Origin: Actinocorallia populi
GTDB taxonomy: Bacteria; Actinomycetota; Actinomycetes; Streptosporangiales; Streptosporangiaceae
Length of the DNA stretch: 64,000 nucleotides
Direction: 5' to 3'
NCBI RefSeq assembly: GCF_002995495.1
Contig: NZ_PVZV01000005.1
Location: forward strand, 62,001-126,000
Positions 16,110 to 26,110 of this stretch are shown one piece after another. Position 1 is the first letter of the stretch, and each line of letters opens with the position of its first letter. The notes below the pieces were generated by a model. It had not been told where the DNA came from and ran no database searches. It was given only the letters and a program-made list of their open reading frames with translations. A program made the translations under genes and the position numbers.

Positions 16110-19100
16110 GCGACGCCTCCGAACTGCTGGCCGCCGGTGCCGTCCTCCCGCTCGGCACGGTGGACGCGGGGGAGTCGGCGGTCCTGCTGACCGCCCGCAC
16201 CTACCGGCACCCGGCCCTGGACGACCGCGTGGTGGTGCGGCTGACGGCCGCCGACCTCGGGCAGGGCGAGGACCAGGCCTCCGGTTTCCTCGGCCTGGAA
16301 CGGATCAGCGAGCCCGTGGAGGTCGGATTCGGCCGGCGCACCGCGCTGGGCTTCCCCGAATGGGTGCTGGTCCACCACCCCGAGGACGGCCACCACGCCC
16401 TGGCCGTCATGCCCGAGATGAAGAAGATCGACCAGCGCGCGAAGAACAAGCCGAAGGCCGCGCTGGACGGCTTCCACGAGCTGGCCCGGCGCCTGGCCTC
16501 CTCGGTACCGCACCTGCTGCCGACCTTCTACGAGCGGGCCGCCCGTACCTTCCTCGGCATCGAGAACGTCGTCTACGCCACGCAGATGTTCACCCACGCC
16601 CGCAAGGCCGAGGCCGAGCACGGGCTGCCGATCGACGACGAGCGGCACGACGCGGTCTTCCTGGAGTTCGCGCTCGCCGGTGCGCTGCCGGTGAAGGTCC
16701 TCTCCGGATACGCCAAGGAGCTGGCCGCCCGGGTCTCCGCCGAGGAGGCTCTGCGCCGTTTCACGCGGCTGTGCGTGCGGCGTACCGCGAGCGGGCTGCC
16801 GCCGTCGGCGCAGATGGCCGTGGAGCTGCGGCGCCTGGCCAAGGCGGCAGGCGAGGACTCCGTGGCCGTCGAACACGCCTACCTCACCGAGCTGCTCGCC
16901 CTCCCGGCGACCGTGCGCGCCGCCGCGGGCTGGTGGAAGTCGCACCGGGCGGCCCTGATCTCCCTGGCCGCGCAGCGGCCGGAGGCGTGCGGGACGCTGC
17001 TGAACATGTTCCCGGTCAACGACGACCAGGACTTCTCGTCCCTGTGGCTGGAGATCCTCGAGGAGTCCGGGGCCACCGAGGCGCTCTCCGCACCTGACGG
17101 GACGCCCCGGGAGGCACGGCCGCAGGACGGCAGCGCGGGCTGGTTGAAGCGTTTCCTGCAGATGTGGGGGTCGGGATGGCACAAACCCCGTCCGCCCGGG
17201 CTGCTCCCGCTGGTGGAGCGCATGGCGGACCGGCTGCGAGCCGAGCTCACCGCCCGCGGCGAGGGTTTCGAGATCCCCCGGCACGTCGACCTGCTGGACC
17301 TGCTGCTCGCCCTGGGTGTCCCGGTGGCCGACCCCACCGAGCGCCACCAGCTGGATCTGAACGACTGGGCCAGGCTCGAGGAGCGGCGTGACCTGCTCGC
17401 CCTGGAGGCCGACGGAAGGTTCCGCCGGGCCTTCCACAGCGGCGCCGACGCCTTCTCGAACGACGAACACGGCCGGCGGGCGATGAGCGCCCTGATGGCC
17501 TCGCCGGGCGGACGGCCCCTGCTGGTGGAGTGGGTCGGCGAGGTCGCCCGCCGGTCGACCGCCACGGGGCTGCCGGGCCTGCCCGCCGCGCTGAACAGGC
17601 TCGGCTGGCTGCCCGGAGAGGTACTGGCGCTGGACGAGGAGGCGGCGCGCACGGCGATCACCTCGAGCCTGGCACCGGTCCTGGCCCGCACCCTGCGAGC
17701 CGGGCTCTTCGACGAGCTGCACTGGCCCGCCTGGGAGGAGTGCCTCGCCGAACTCGTCCAGGCCGATAAGACCAACAAGATCCTCGTCGCCGACGCCTGG
17801 CCGTACCTCATCGTCGCAGGCCCCGTGCAGGTCCGGGTGATCGGCCCCGAGGGTCCGGTGCTCGTCCACGACCTGCGCATTCCCGCCTCCGACAACGGCG
17901 GCGACTCGGTCGGCTTCCGTTACGTGGACGGGGAGCTGTTCGTCCACTGGTACTCCTCGCAGTACGGCGGGAAGCGCGTCGGGTACTGGCACACCGAAGC
18001 CGGTCAGCCGCGGCCCGTGGAGGGCCACCTGCCCAAGGCGAAGAGCATGTACTGGTACCAGAACGACCAGGAGATCAGCCTGCCGCTGCCCGGCGGCGGC
18101 CACACCACCGGCGCCGGAACGGTGCACCGCGGCGACACGGTGATGCCCTGGTTCCGGCCGGTCGCCACCGACGGGACGTCGTACTGGGTGTGGACCGCCC
18201 GGAAAGAAGAAGGATCCGGATCCGGCTGGCACGAGTACGACCCGGCGAGCGGCGAGCACGGCCGAGAGAGCCTGCCGGGCTTCTTCACCGACGGAGTACG
18301 GGCGGTACCGGGCTCCTCCTTCTCCTCCGGCTGGCTGCTGCCCGCCCCCGGGGCCGGGACCACCCCCACGGGCACCCCCGCGGACGGGCTGTTCGGCTGG
18401 CGGGTCGTGGAACTGCCCGACGGCTCCCTGCGCTCGGAGGACCTCGCCGGGAACGGCATGACGACACCGAAGGGCGTCATTCCGTTCAGCGGCCTGTTCA
18501 TGCCCGGCAGCGACCGGCCCCTGGCCGTGCTGACCCGCTCCTACCAGGTCGAGCTGGCCGACCAGGACGGCGTCGTCACCGCCTTCGCGCAGACCGACCA
18601 CGCCCCCGGGGTGTTCGCGGAGGGCACCCCGCTCCTGCCTCCGGCGCGGTACTGGCACTTTCTGCGGCCTCGCGACCCCCGTGGTTCGGAGGTGCTGCGC
18701 GGTATCGACCACGAGACCGTCTCGGCCCTGATCAAGGCGGCCGCGGCCATCGGCGAGAACCCGGCCAGGGAGGCCGAGGCCGCGGCCGCCGCCGCCGAGG
18801 AGCTGGCCGGGGCGATCCGGGCACTGCTGCCGGAGGTCACGCACGAGGCGCTGATCGCCGGGGTGGCCGGGGTCGTGAAATACACCGCCGAACAGCAGAA
18901 GGTCCTGGACAGGGCCGCGAAGCGCCTCGAGGCGGCTCTTGCTTCGGAGCCCGTCCAGGAGGAGGTCGCGACCGGCCCCGCCGACCGGCTGCTCAAGGCG
19001 GTGCTCGACGGCCTGGGCCTCGACCGGAACCAGAACCGCGACGACGAGGCCCCCGCCCTCTTCGGCGTGCTCCAGACCATGGCGCGGGCCACGGCGGACG

Positions 19101-21025
19101 ACGCCTTCGCCGATCCGTCCGAACGTCCGCGCCTCCATCTGGACGGACCGAAGTTCCCTGAGTCCTCCCTGCACCTGCACAGGCTGCTCGAAAGTCACGC
19201 CGCCGCGGTCTACCGTGCGGTGACGGGGTACAGCGCCCCCGAGCAGCGGGAGGCGCTGCGGGAACTGCTGACGGCGCTCGGCGAGCTGGGCCTGGTCACG
19301 GACGGGCGGCGGCCCGACCGCTGGCGCCGGTTCGTGCTGCGGCTGGAGAAGGAGCTGATCAGCCACCCCGACGGCTCGTGGCGGACGCGCCACTGGAGGA
19401 GGCTGCTCCCGCTGGAAGGCGGCGCCTTCCTGGCCTTCCTGGACTGCTCCCTGTCGGACAAGGGCGGAGAGTTCACGGCGCTGTTCCACGACCCGGCGGG
19501 CAGGTTCGAGGTCCCGGAGCCCTACACGGTGGGCTCGTCCGGCCCGGTCATCGACCCGGAGCGCACCGTCCCGCAGGACGGGTTCCTGGCCGAGGCCGCC
19601 GAACGCGGTCCGGCGCCGTGGTTCCCCGAGGCGGCCGAGGAGTTCTCCCGGCTCACCGGTGTCACCCCGACCACGGCCAAGCTGGTGCTCGCCGGCCTGC
19701 CGTCGGTCGACAGCTGGGAGCGCAACTTCCTGGCGCCCGAGCTGCGGTCCGTGCTCGACGTCAAGGTCGCCGAGGCCGCCTTCGCCAAGGACCAGCTCAG
19801 GGGGTTGGGCATCCGGATCCGGCAGGCGCTGATCGGCGCGCTGCTGCCCGCCGACCCGGCCCGCCTGTGGACCGACGGTCCCGACACGGCCGCGGCGGCG
19901 AAGGTGTGGAACGCCGAGTTCGGCCGGCGGGTGGCGGTGCCCGAGGCGCTCCTGACCGAGGCGGCCAAGACGGTGCGCACCGGCTGGGACTCCATCGCGG
20001 CGCTGCCCGCCCTGCTCGACCCGGCCTCCGAACCGCAGCTGAGCCAGGACCTCAAGTGGGTCGTGCGGGGGGACAAGGTCGTGCCGGAGGGGAAGACCGC
20101 GGGTTTCACCGCGGCGACCCTCCGTACCGCCGTCGCGCTGACGGCCTGGCTCGCCCACAGCCTCCCCGGCGGGGACCCGCTGCGCGACCGCCTTCCGGCC
20201 GCCCTCGCGGCGGTGCGGGCCAGGCTCGCCAACCCCGACCTGATGCTCGGCGCCGACCGGTACGTCGACATCTCCAGGTTCCGCAAGGTGGCGGGCGCCC
20301 CCACCGAGGTCGGGGAGGGGTACGAGCGGTACGGCGCGGTCGTCATGGCCACCCACGACAGCCTGCCCTACCCCGCCGTCCGGACGGCCCTGCTGGACGA
20401 GACCGGCTCGGACCCCTACCTGGCCGTGCTGCGCGCCGACCTCCCCGAACTGGGGGCTCTGGAACTCCCCTGGCGCACCGCCCTGGACGGCCGTTTCGCG
20501 GAGCTCCTGGCGGACCCGGGCGATCCGGCCGCGGGGGAGAGGGACGCCGACGGCACGTGGTGGCCGCAGGATCCGTCCCGTTCCGTGCCGGATCTCGTCG
20601 CCGAGGCCGCGGAGCGGTTCGGGCTCGGCGCGGATGCGGCGACGGTCTATCTGATGTTGTTGGTCATGCCGGATCCCACCGACAAGAACACCGCGAGGTG
20701 GACGGGCTGGAAACCGGCCCGGATCAAGGCGGCCCGTGCCGAGCTGGCCGCGACGGATCTGGTGGTGGAGGCGCGTCGCTCCCGGGCGAGTCGTTCCTTG
20801 TTCCTTCCGGGTGCTTGGAGTGAGTTGAAGACGCCCTGTCTGCCGTTGGAGGAGTGGAAGCTTTCGCTCTACGGTGTGCCGGCCGGGGCGCAGCGGCCTT
20901 CGTTGGGTGTCGTTGTTCCCTTCGAGCCTGTCGCGGACCTGTATCGCAGGGCGTGGCAGCGCATCGTGGAGGACGACGTGCCCCGCTTCGCGGCCCTGGA
21001 GGTCCGCAAGGGCCGGCGCCGCTGA
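16106..21025 (+). CDS. Giant array protein 1 (MoxR/DUF4132-cluster paralogue)
   Basis: This 1,639-residue soluble protein of unknown function is translationally coupled to DUF4132-a by ATGA. Visible regions are: an N-terminal block (GAVLPLGT, then ALDDRVVVRL and HHPEDGHHALAV); a helical segment around 134-200 with LLPTFYERAARTFLGIENVV; a beta-rich middle from about 575 to 780 with GYWHT, TSYWVWTA and WHEYDP motifs, possibly a propeller; and an Ala/Glu-rich coiled-coil-like stretch near 870-940. A helical block near 1170-1220 (PWFPEAAEEFSRLTGVT) follows, and the end around 1530-1600 has a winged-helix-like look (GWKPARIKAARAELAATDLV). No catalytic motif, signal peptide or membrane helix was found. 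Three paralogues follow. Confidence 0.8.
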   Translation: MSDASELLAAGAVLPLGTVDAGESAVLLTARTYRHPALDDRVVVRLTAADLGQGEDQASGFLGLERISEPVEVGFGRRTALGFPEWVLVHHPEDGHHALAVMPEMKKIDQRAKNKPKAALDGFHELARRLASSVPHLLPTFYERAARTFLGIENVVYATQMFTHARKAEAEHGLPIDDERHDAVFLEFALAGALPVKVLSGYAKELAARVSAEEALRRFTRLCVRRTASGLPPSAQMAVELRRLAKAAGEDSVAVEHAYLTELLALPATVRAAAGWWKSHRAALISLAAQRPEACGTLLNMFPVNDDQDFSSLWLEILEESGATEALSAPDGTPREARPQDGSAGWLKRFLQMWGSGWHKPRPPGLLPLVERMADRLRAELTARGEGFEIPRHVDLLDLLLALGVPVADPTERHQLDLNDWARLEERRDLLALEADGRFRRAFHSGADAFSNDEHGRRAMSALMASPGGRPLLVEWVGEVARRSTATGLPGLPAALNRLGWLPGEVLALDEEAARTAITSSLAPVLARTLRAGLFDELHWPAWEECLAELVQADKTNKILVADAWPYLIVAGPVQVRVIGPEGPVLVHDLRIPASDNGGDSVGFRYVDGELFVHWYSSQYGGKRVGYWHTEAGQPRPVEGHLPKAKSMYWYQNDQEISLPLPGGGHTTGAGTVHRGDTVMPWFRPVATDGTSYWVWTARKEEGSGSGWHEYDPASGEHGRESLPGFFTDGVRAVPGSSFSSGWLLPAPGAGTTPTGTPADGLFGWRVVELPDGSLRSEDLAGNGMTTPKGVIPFSGLFMPGSDRPLAVLTRSYQVELADQDGVVTAFAQTDHAPGVFAEGTPLLPPARYWHFLRPRDPRGSEVLRGIDHETVSALIKAAAAIGENPAREAEAAAAAAEELAGAIRALLPEVTHEALIAGVAGVVKYTAEQQKVLDRAAKRLEAALASEPVQEEVATGPADRLLKAVLDGLGLDRNQNRDDEAPALFGVLQTMARATADDAFADPSERPRLHLDGPKFPESSLHLHRLLESHAAAVYRAVTGYSAPEQREALRELLTALGELGLVTDGRRPDRWRRFVLRLEKELISHPDGSWRTRHWRRLLPLEGGAFLAFLDCSLSDKGGEFTALFHDPAGRFEVPEPYTVGSSGPVIDPERTVPQDGFLAEAAERGPAPWFPEAAEEFSRLTGVTPTTAKLVLAGLPSVDSWERNFLAPELRSVLDVKVAEAAFAKDQLRGLGIRIRQALIGALLPADPARLWTDGPDTAAAAKVWNAEFGRRVAVPEALLTEAAKTVRTGWDSIAALPALLDPASEPQLSQDLKWVVRGDKVVPEGKTAGFTAATLRTAVALTAWLAHSLPGGDPLRDRLPAALAAVRARLANPDLMLGADRYVDISRFRKVAGAPTEVGEGYERYGAVVMATHDSLPYPAVRTALLDETGSDPYLAVLRADLPELGALELPWRTALDGRFAELLADPGDPAAGERDADGTWWPQDPSRSVPDLVAEAAERFGLGADAATVYLMLLVMPDPTDKNTARWTGWKPARIKAARAELAATDLVVEARRSRASRSLFLPGAWSELKTPCLPLEEWKLSLYGVPAGAQRPSLGVVVPFEPVADLYRRAWQRIVEDDVPRFAALEVRKGRRR

Positions 21026-21044
21026 GCGAGACCGCCGCTCCACG

Positions 21045-21075
21045 CGTGCCCGCCGGGGATCCCCCGGCGGGCACG
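21045..21075 (+). terminator. Hairpin after giant 1
   Basis: A 14-bp perfect stem, CGTGCCCGCCGGGG against its complement, has a 3-base loop and is followed by TCTCGGTTTTC. It would insulate giant 1 from the promoter of giant 2, which begins 16 bases later. Confidence 0.75.
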
Positions 21076-21090
21076 TCTCGGTTTTCGGGT

Positions 21091-21126
21091 GATTTGTCAG
21101 AGCCGCCCACTAGATTCACGATCATG
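21091..21126 (+). promoter_or_regulatory. Array promoter block, copy B, with leaderless start
   Basis: The block is GATTTGTCAG, ten bases, TAGATT, then CACGATC and ATG. The start codon of giant 2 at 21124 lies just 7 bases after the -10-like TAGATT, exactly where transcription should begin, and no ribosome-binding site is present. This is the geometry of a leaderless mRNA, common in actinobacteria. The other four copies have the same spacing up to an A but no start codon there. Confidence 0.65.
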
Positions 21127-24100
21127 AACGACATGGCTGAGCTGCCGAGGGGCGCCGTTCTTCCGCTGGGCACCGAAGGCGCGGGGGAGCGGCTGGCGCC
21201 GCTGGCCGCCCGCGGCTACCGGCACCCCGCCCTGGCCGGCCGGGTGGTGGTGCGGCTGGTGCCCGCCGAGCAGATCGAGGGCGCGGACCTGGCCGCCCGG
21301 TTCCTGGGTCTGGAGGGCTTCGGCGAGCCCGAGACCGTCGCCCTGGGGCCGCGCACCGCGCTGGGCTTCCCCGAGTGGGTGCTGGCGCACCACCCCGAGG
21401 ACGGGCATCACGCGCTGGCCGTCGTGCCCGAACTGGAGCGCATCGCCCGGCGCGCGAGGTCCAAGCCGAAGGCGGCGCTGACGGCGTTCCAGGAGCTGGC
21501 CGCCAAGTTGGCGTCGTCGGTGCCGCACCTGCTGCCGACCTTCTACGAGCGGGTGGCGCGGGAGTTCCTCGCGGTCGAGAACCCCACCTACGCCGCGCAG
21601 ATGTTCACTCGCGCCCGTACCGCCGAGGCCGAGCACGGGCTGTCGATCGACGAGGATCGGCTGGACGCGGTCTTCCTGGAGTTCACGCTCGCTGGAGCCC
21701 TCCAGGTCAAGACGCTCTCCGCCTACGCCGCCGGCTTGGCCGAGCGCGTGCCCGCCGATGAGGCGCTGCGCCGCTTCACCCGGTTGTGCGTGCGGCGTAC
21801 GGCGGGTGGGGTGCCGCCGTCGGCGCGGATGGCCACCGACCTGAGGCGGCTCGCCAAGGCCGCGAGTGCGGACGCGAAGACCGTCGAACACGACTACCTC
21901 GCCGAGATGTTGGACCTGCCCGCGACCGCGCACGCCGTCGGAGGCTGGTGGAAGGCGCACCGCCAGGCGCTGCTTTCCTTGGCCCGGGAACGCCCGGAGA
22001 TCTGCGGGAAGCTGCTGAACCTGATCCCGGAAGACACCGAACGCGACGGCGAGATGCCCGCTCTGTGGTTGGAGATCCTGGAGGAGTCCGGTGCCACCGT
22101 CGCGCTCTGTGATCCCGGCAGCGTGCCCGAAGCCGCATGGCCGGAGGACGGCAGCGTCGGCTGGCTGAAGCGGTTCCACGAGTTCGTGAGGAAAGCGCAG
22201 CAGAATGCCTGCCTGCCCGCTCTGTACCCGCTGGTCGAGCGCATGGCGGACCGGTTGAAGGCCGAACTCGCCGCCGACGGTGAAGGACTGCCCGCCTTCC
22301 AGCAGGTCGACCTGCTGGATCTGCTGCTCGCCTTGGGCATACCGGTGGCCGATCCGTCGCGCGGCCACTCGCTGAGGCTGGAGGACTGGGCCGGGGCTCC
22401 GGAGCAGCGGGACCTGCTGGCGCTCGCCGCCGACGACCGCTTCCGTGTCTCCTTCCACCGCGGCATCGGAAGGTTGAACACCGGCCGCGGCGCGCAGGTC
22501 TTCCAGAAGCTGATCGCCTCACCCGGCGGCCGCCCGGTGCTCACCGACTGGATGGCGAAGGTCGCCCGCGAGACGGTCAGGCCGAGCCTGTCCCGACTCG
22601 CCGGGCCGCTGGAACGGTTGGAGCGGCTGCCCGACGAGGTGCTGGCGCTCGCCGAGAAGGAGGTGCGCGAGGTGGCGACGACCGACCTCGCCTCGATCCT
22701 CGCCCGGAACCTGCGGGGCGGGCTCTTCGACGAACTGGGCTGGCCCGCCTGGGAGGAGGCGCTGGCACAGCTGGGCGGCAAGCCGTCCAGGCTGCGCATC
22801 GCCGACGCCTGGCCGCACCTGATCGTCTCCAACCGGCACCAGGCCAGGGTGATCGGCGCCGAGGGCACCGTCCTGGTCCACGACCTGCGCGTCCCCGCCG
22901 GGGAGATACTCGACAGACCGTGCTTCCACTACGTGGACGGCGAACTGCTCGTCCAGTGGTCGTCCCGGCAGCGGAACGGCGAATGGCTCGGGTACTGGCA
23001 CACCTCGGCCGACCGGCGGCAGCCGATGAGGGGCGCCGTCGGCCGCAGTGCCCGCATGCCCTGGGACCAGGACGGGTTCTACAACCTGCCGCTCCCCGGA
23101 GGCGGCCGCACCACCGGCGCGGGAGTGCTGCACCAGGGGGACACCGTGCTGCCCGAGGCCGGGCGCGTCATCGGCGACGGCACGTCGTACTGGGTGCTGC
23201 GGTTCGCGGACGGTGAAAGCGCCTGGCACGAATACGACCCGGTGAGCGGGGAGACCGGGCGGCAGAGCATGCCCGCCTTCTTCACCGACGCGATCCGCGG
23301 CCTTCCCGAGGGAAGCACCTTCGAGAGCGGCAGGCTGCTCCCCGCCGTCGCCGAGAAGGCAGGGCCGGACGGGATCCCGGTGGGCGGGGCGGACGGCTGG
23401 CGGGTGGTGCGGCTGCCCGACGGCTCGTACCGCGGTGAAGACCTCGCCGGCAACGCCGTCACCACTCGGGGATCCTTCCGCCCGGTGGGCGTGGTGTTCC
23501 TGCCGGGGGACGAAAGACCCCGCGCGCTGGTGCAGGGCTCCTTCCAACTGGAACTGGTCGACCCCGACGACGTCGTCACCGCCTCCACGAGGACGGACGG
23601 CCCGGCCGGCCGGGCCACCGCGCTCCTGCCGCCGGTGCAGTACTGGCACGCCATGCGCCCCCGTGACCCGCGGGGCTCACAGGCCCTGCGCCGCATCGGC
23701 GGAGACACCGCGGCCGCACTGCTCAAGGCGGTCCGGGAGGGGGCGGAGCCGGCCGACGCCGTCCGCACCCTGATCCCGGAGCTCACCCACGAGAGCCTGA
23801 TCAAGGAGATCGGCGCGGTCGTGCGGACCGCCGCCGACCGGCAGCAGACCCTCGACAGGATCGGACGGAAGCTGAAGAGGACTTCCCTTCCCCCCAAGCC
23901 GGTGGAGAAGTTCGAAGGACCGTACGACTCGGCCATCCGGCACGCGCTCAACGGCATCGACGAAGGAGAGGGCTTCGGCGGTGACAATCCCGTTCTCTTC
24001 ACCTTGATCGAGCACATGCGCCGCGCCCGGGACGGACGGTACGACGGCGAGCAGTGCGAAACCCACCTGGACGGGATCAGGCTCCCCCACACGCCCCTGC

Positions 24101-25950
24101 GAATGGAGTTTCTGCTCTCCATCCGTGCGGCGATGTCCTACCGCGCGGTATCGGCACTCACCCCGCCCGAGGACAGGGCGGTGCTCGGCTCACTACTGAG
24201 GGCTTTCGGCGAACTGGGCATGACCGGCGACGCCGAGACGCGGTCCCGGTGGCGGCTGCTCAAGCTGCACATGGACCAGACAGGAACCAACTCCCTCCAC
24301 TGGAAGCAGAAGAAGAACCGCCGGAGGGCACTGCTCCCGCTGGAAGACGGTGCGTTCCTGGCCTTCGTGGACTACGACCACGTCAACGCGGGCGTCGAAT
24401 TCCCCGTGCTCTTTCACGACCCGGCGGGCCGGTTCGAGGTGCCCACCTCCTACCGGGTGGTCTCGTCCGAGCCGCTCACCGCGCCGGAGGACGGCTTCTC
24501 CCCGGACGGTCTGCTGGCCGAGGCCGCCGCGCGCGGGCCCGTCCCCTGGTTCCCCGAGGCGGCCGAGGAGTTCGCCCGGCTGACCGGCGTCACCGTCACT
24601 ACGGCGAAGCTGATCGTCGCGGGTCTGCCCGGGATCGAGCACTGGGAGCGGAACTTCCTGTCCGCCGAGGTGCGGTCCGTGCTCAAGGTGAAGGTCGCCG
24701 AAGCTGCCGTGGCCAAGGACGGCCTCAGCAGACTGGACACGGCGTTCAGGCGCGCCCTCGTCGGCGCGCTCGTGCCCGCCGACCCGTCCCGGCTGTGGAC
24801 CGACGGTCCCGACGCGGCCGCGGCGGCGAAGGTGTGGAACGCCGAGTTCGGCAGGCGTACGGCGGTCCCCGAAGCCCTTATGGCCGAGGCGGTCAAGGTG
24901 ATGCGCGGCGGCTGGCCCGCCGGTGAGGCGCTGCCCGCCCTGTTCGACCCGGCGTCCGCGCCCGAGCTGACCCGGGACCTGAAGTGGACGGTGGACGATG
25001 ACCGCGCCGTCCCCGAGAGCTGGAGTGAGAAGGGGTTCACCTCGACGGTCCTCATCGGAGCCGTCGCGGCGTCCGCCTGGCTCGCCCACCGCCTTCCCGC
25101 CGGGGACCCGCTGCGCGGCAGGCTCCCCGCGGCGCTCGCGGCGGTCCGCGACCGGCTCGCCAACCCCGACCTGCTGCTCCACCTCGACCAGTACGTCGAC
25201 CTCCCGGACTTCCGCAGGGCGGCGGGCACCGCCACCGAGGTGCGGGAGGGGTACGAGCGGTACGGGGCGTTGATCATGGCCACCGCCGACGACCTTCCCT
25301 ACCCCGCGATCAGGACGGCGCTGCTCGACGAGCAGGGTCAGGACCTGTACCTGCCCCTGCTGCGGGAGGAGTTCGAACCCACCGGTGTGGAGACGGCACT
25401 CCGCCTCGTACGGGACGGCCGTTTCGCGGAGCTCCTGGCGGACCCGGGTGATCCGGCCGCGGGGGAGCGGGACGCCGACGGCGTGTGGTGGCCGCAGGAT
25501 CCGTCTCGTTCTGTGCCGGATCTCGTCGCCGAGGCCGCGGGGCGGTTCGGGCTCGGTGCGGATGCGGCGACGGTCTATCTGATGTTGTTGGTCATGCCGG
25601 ATCCCACGGACAAGAACACTGCGAGGTGGACGGGCTGGAAGCCTGCCCGGGTCAAGGCGGCCCGTGCGGAGTTGGCTGCGACGGATCTGGTGGTGGAGGC
25701 GCGTCGCTCCCGGGCGAGCCGTTCCCTGTTCCTTCCGGGCGCTTGGAGTGAGTTGAAGACGCCCTGTCTGCCGTTGGAGGAGTGGAAGCTTTCGCTCTAC
25801 GGTGTGCCGGCCGGGGCGCAGCGGCCTTCGTTGGGTGTCGTCGTGCCCTTCGAGCCTGCCGCGGACCTGTATCGCAGGGCGTGGCAGCGCATCGTGGAGG
25901 ACGACGTGCCCCGCTTCGCGGCCCTGGAGGTCCGCCGTCGGCGAGGCTGA
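21124..25950 (+). CDS. Giant array protein 2
   Basis: This is a 1,608-residue paralogue of giant 1 with the same order of blocks: VVVRLVPAEQIEGADLAARF, HHPEDGHHALAVVPELERIA and LLPTFYERVAREFLAVENPT; the beta-rich middle with DGTSYWVLRF and WHEYDPVSG; PWFPEAAEEFARLTGVT; and a C-terminal GWKPARVKAARAELAATDLV. No DUF4132 gene precedes it. The ATG at 21124 is chosen because it aligns with the N-termini of giants 1, 3 and 4 and with the leaderless promoter geometry; the frame is open further upstream only as a shadow. The last 520 bases are nearly identical to those of giant 1, and an internal 125-base block is identical to giant 3. Function unknown. Confidence 0.8.
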   Translation: MNDMAELPRGAVLPLGTEGAGERLAPLAARGYRHPALAGRVVVRLVPAEQIEGADLAARFLGLEGFGEPETVALGPRTALGFPEWVLAHHPEDGHHALAVVPELERIARRARSKPKAALTAFQELAAKLASSVPHLLPTFYERVAREFLAVENPTYAAQMFTRARTAEAEHGLSIDEDRLDAVFLEFTLAGALQVKTLSAYAAGLAERVPADEALRRFTRLCVRRTAGGVPPSARMATDLRRLAKAASADAKTVEHDYLAEMLDLPATAHAVGGWWKAHRQALLSLARERPEICGKLLNLIPEDTERDGEMPALWLEILEESGATVALCDPGSVPEAAWPEDGSVGWLKRFHEFVRKAQQNACLPALYPLVERMADRLKAELAADGEGLPAFQQVDLLDLLLALGIPVADPSRGHSLRLEDWAGAPEQRDLLALAADDRFRVSFHRGIGRLNTGRGAQVFQKLIASPGGRPVLTDWMAKVARETVRPSLSRLAGPLERLERLPDEVLALAEKEVREVATTDLASILARNLRGGLFDELGWPAWEEALAQLGGKPSRLRIADAWPHLIVSNRHQARVIGAEGTVLVHDLRVPAGEILDRPCFHYVDGELLVQWSSRQRNGEWLGYWHTSADRRQPMRGAVGRSARMPWDQDGFYNLPLPGGGRTTGAGVLHQGDTVLPEAGRVIGDGTSYWVLRFADGESAWHEYDPVSGETGRQSMPAFFTDAIRGLPEGSTFESGRLLPAVAEKAGPDGIPVGGADGWRVVRLPDGSYRGEDLAGNAVTTRGSFRPVGVVFLPGDERPRALVQGSFQLELVDPDDVVTASTRTDGPAGRATALLPPVQYWHAMRPRDPRGSQALRRIGGDTAAALLKAVREGAEPADAVRTLIPELTHESLIKEIGAVVRTAADRQQTLDRIGRKLKRTSLPPKPVEKFEGPYDSAIRHALNGIDEGEGFGGDNPVLFTLIEHMRRARDGRYDGEQCETHLDGIRLPHTPLRMEFLLSIRAAMSYRAVSALTPPEDRAVLGSLLRAFGELGMTGDAETRSRWRLLKLHMDQTGTNSLHWKQKKNRRRALLPLEDGAFLAFVDYDHVNAGVEFPVLFHDPAGRFEVPTSYRVVSSEPLTAPEDGFSPDGLLAEAAARGPVPWFPEAAEEFARLTGVTVTTAKLIVAGLPGIEHWERNFLSAEVRSVLKVKVAEAAVAKDGLSRLDTAFRRALVGALVPADPSRLWTDGPDAAAAAKVWNAEFGRRTAVPEALMAEAVKVMRGGWPAGEALPALFDPASAPELTRDLKWTVDDDRAVPESWSEKGFTSTVLIGAVAASAWLAHRLPAGDPLRGRLPAALAAVRDRLANPDLLLHLDQYVDLPDFRRAAGTATEVREGYERYGALIMATADDLPYPAIRTALLDEQGQDLYLPLLREEFEPTGVETALRLVRDGRFAELLADPGDPAAGERDADGVWWPQDPSRSVPDLVAEAAGRFGLGADAATVYLMLLVMPDPTDKNTARWTGWKPARVKAARAELAATDLVVEARRSRASRSLFLPGAWSELKTPCLPLEEWKLSLYGVPAGAQRPSLGVVVPFEPAADLYRRAWQRIVEDDVPRFAALEVRRRRG

Positions 25951-25956
25951 TCCGCG

Positions 25957-26000
25957 AGCGCGGCCGAGACGGGCTTCCGCCTGTCTCGGCCGCGCTTTTT
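25957..26000 (+). terminator. Rho-independent terminator after giant 2
   Basis: A 14-bp perfect stem (AGCGCGGCCGAGAC at 25957-25970 against 25983-25996) is followed directly by TTTT. It is the most canonical terminator in the array and separates giant 2 from the promoter block of giant 3. Confidence 0.88.
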
Positions 26001-26030
26001 CATAGTCGGGCTGATTGCAGGTTTTTGATT

Positions 26031-26066
26031 GTTTTGTCGGCAACGCCCACTAGGTTCGTGATCATT
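26031..26066 (+). promoter_or_regulatory. Array promoter block, copy C (before giant 3)
   Basis: GTTTTGTCGG, ten bases, then TAGGTTCGTGATCATT. The expected transcription start is near 26064, giving a leader of about 47 bases with AAAGGGGAGAGGG before the ATG at 26111. Confidence 0.6.
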
Positions 26067-26110
26067 CGCCGCGGGAGGACGGACCGGACGGTCGAAAGGG
26101 GAGAGGGCGC

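Noticed and set aside
15881-21043. A 1,720-residue open frame on the minus strand opposite giant 1, and similar long antisense frames opposite giants 2-4 and the DUF5682-VWA gene
   Set aside because: They are shadows of high-GC coding on the plus strand: composition is dominated by Arg, Gly, Gln and Pro, no domain is seen, and the plus-strand proteins are conserved as paralogues.
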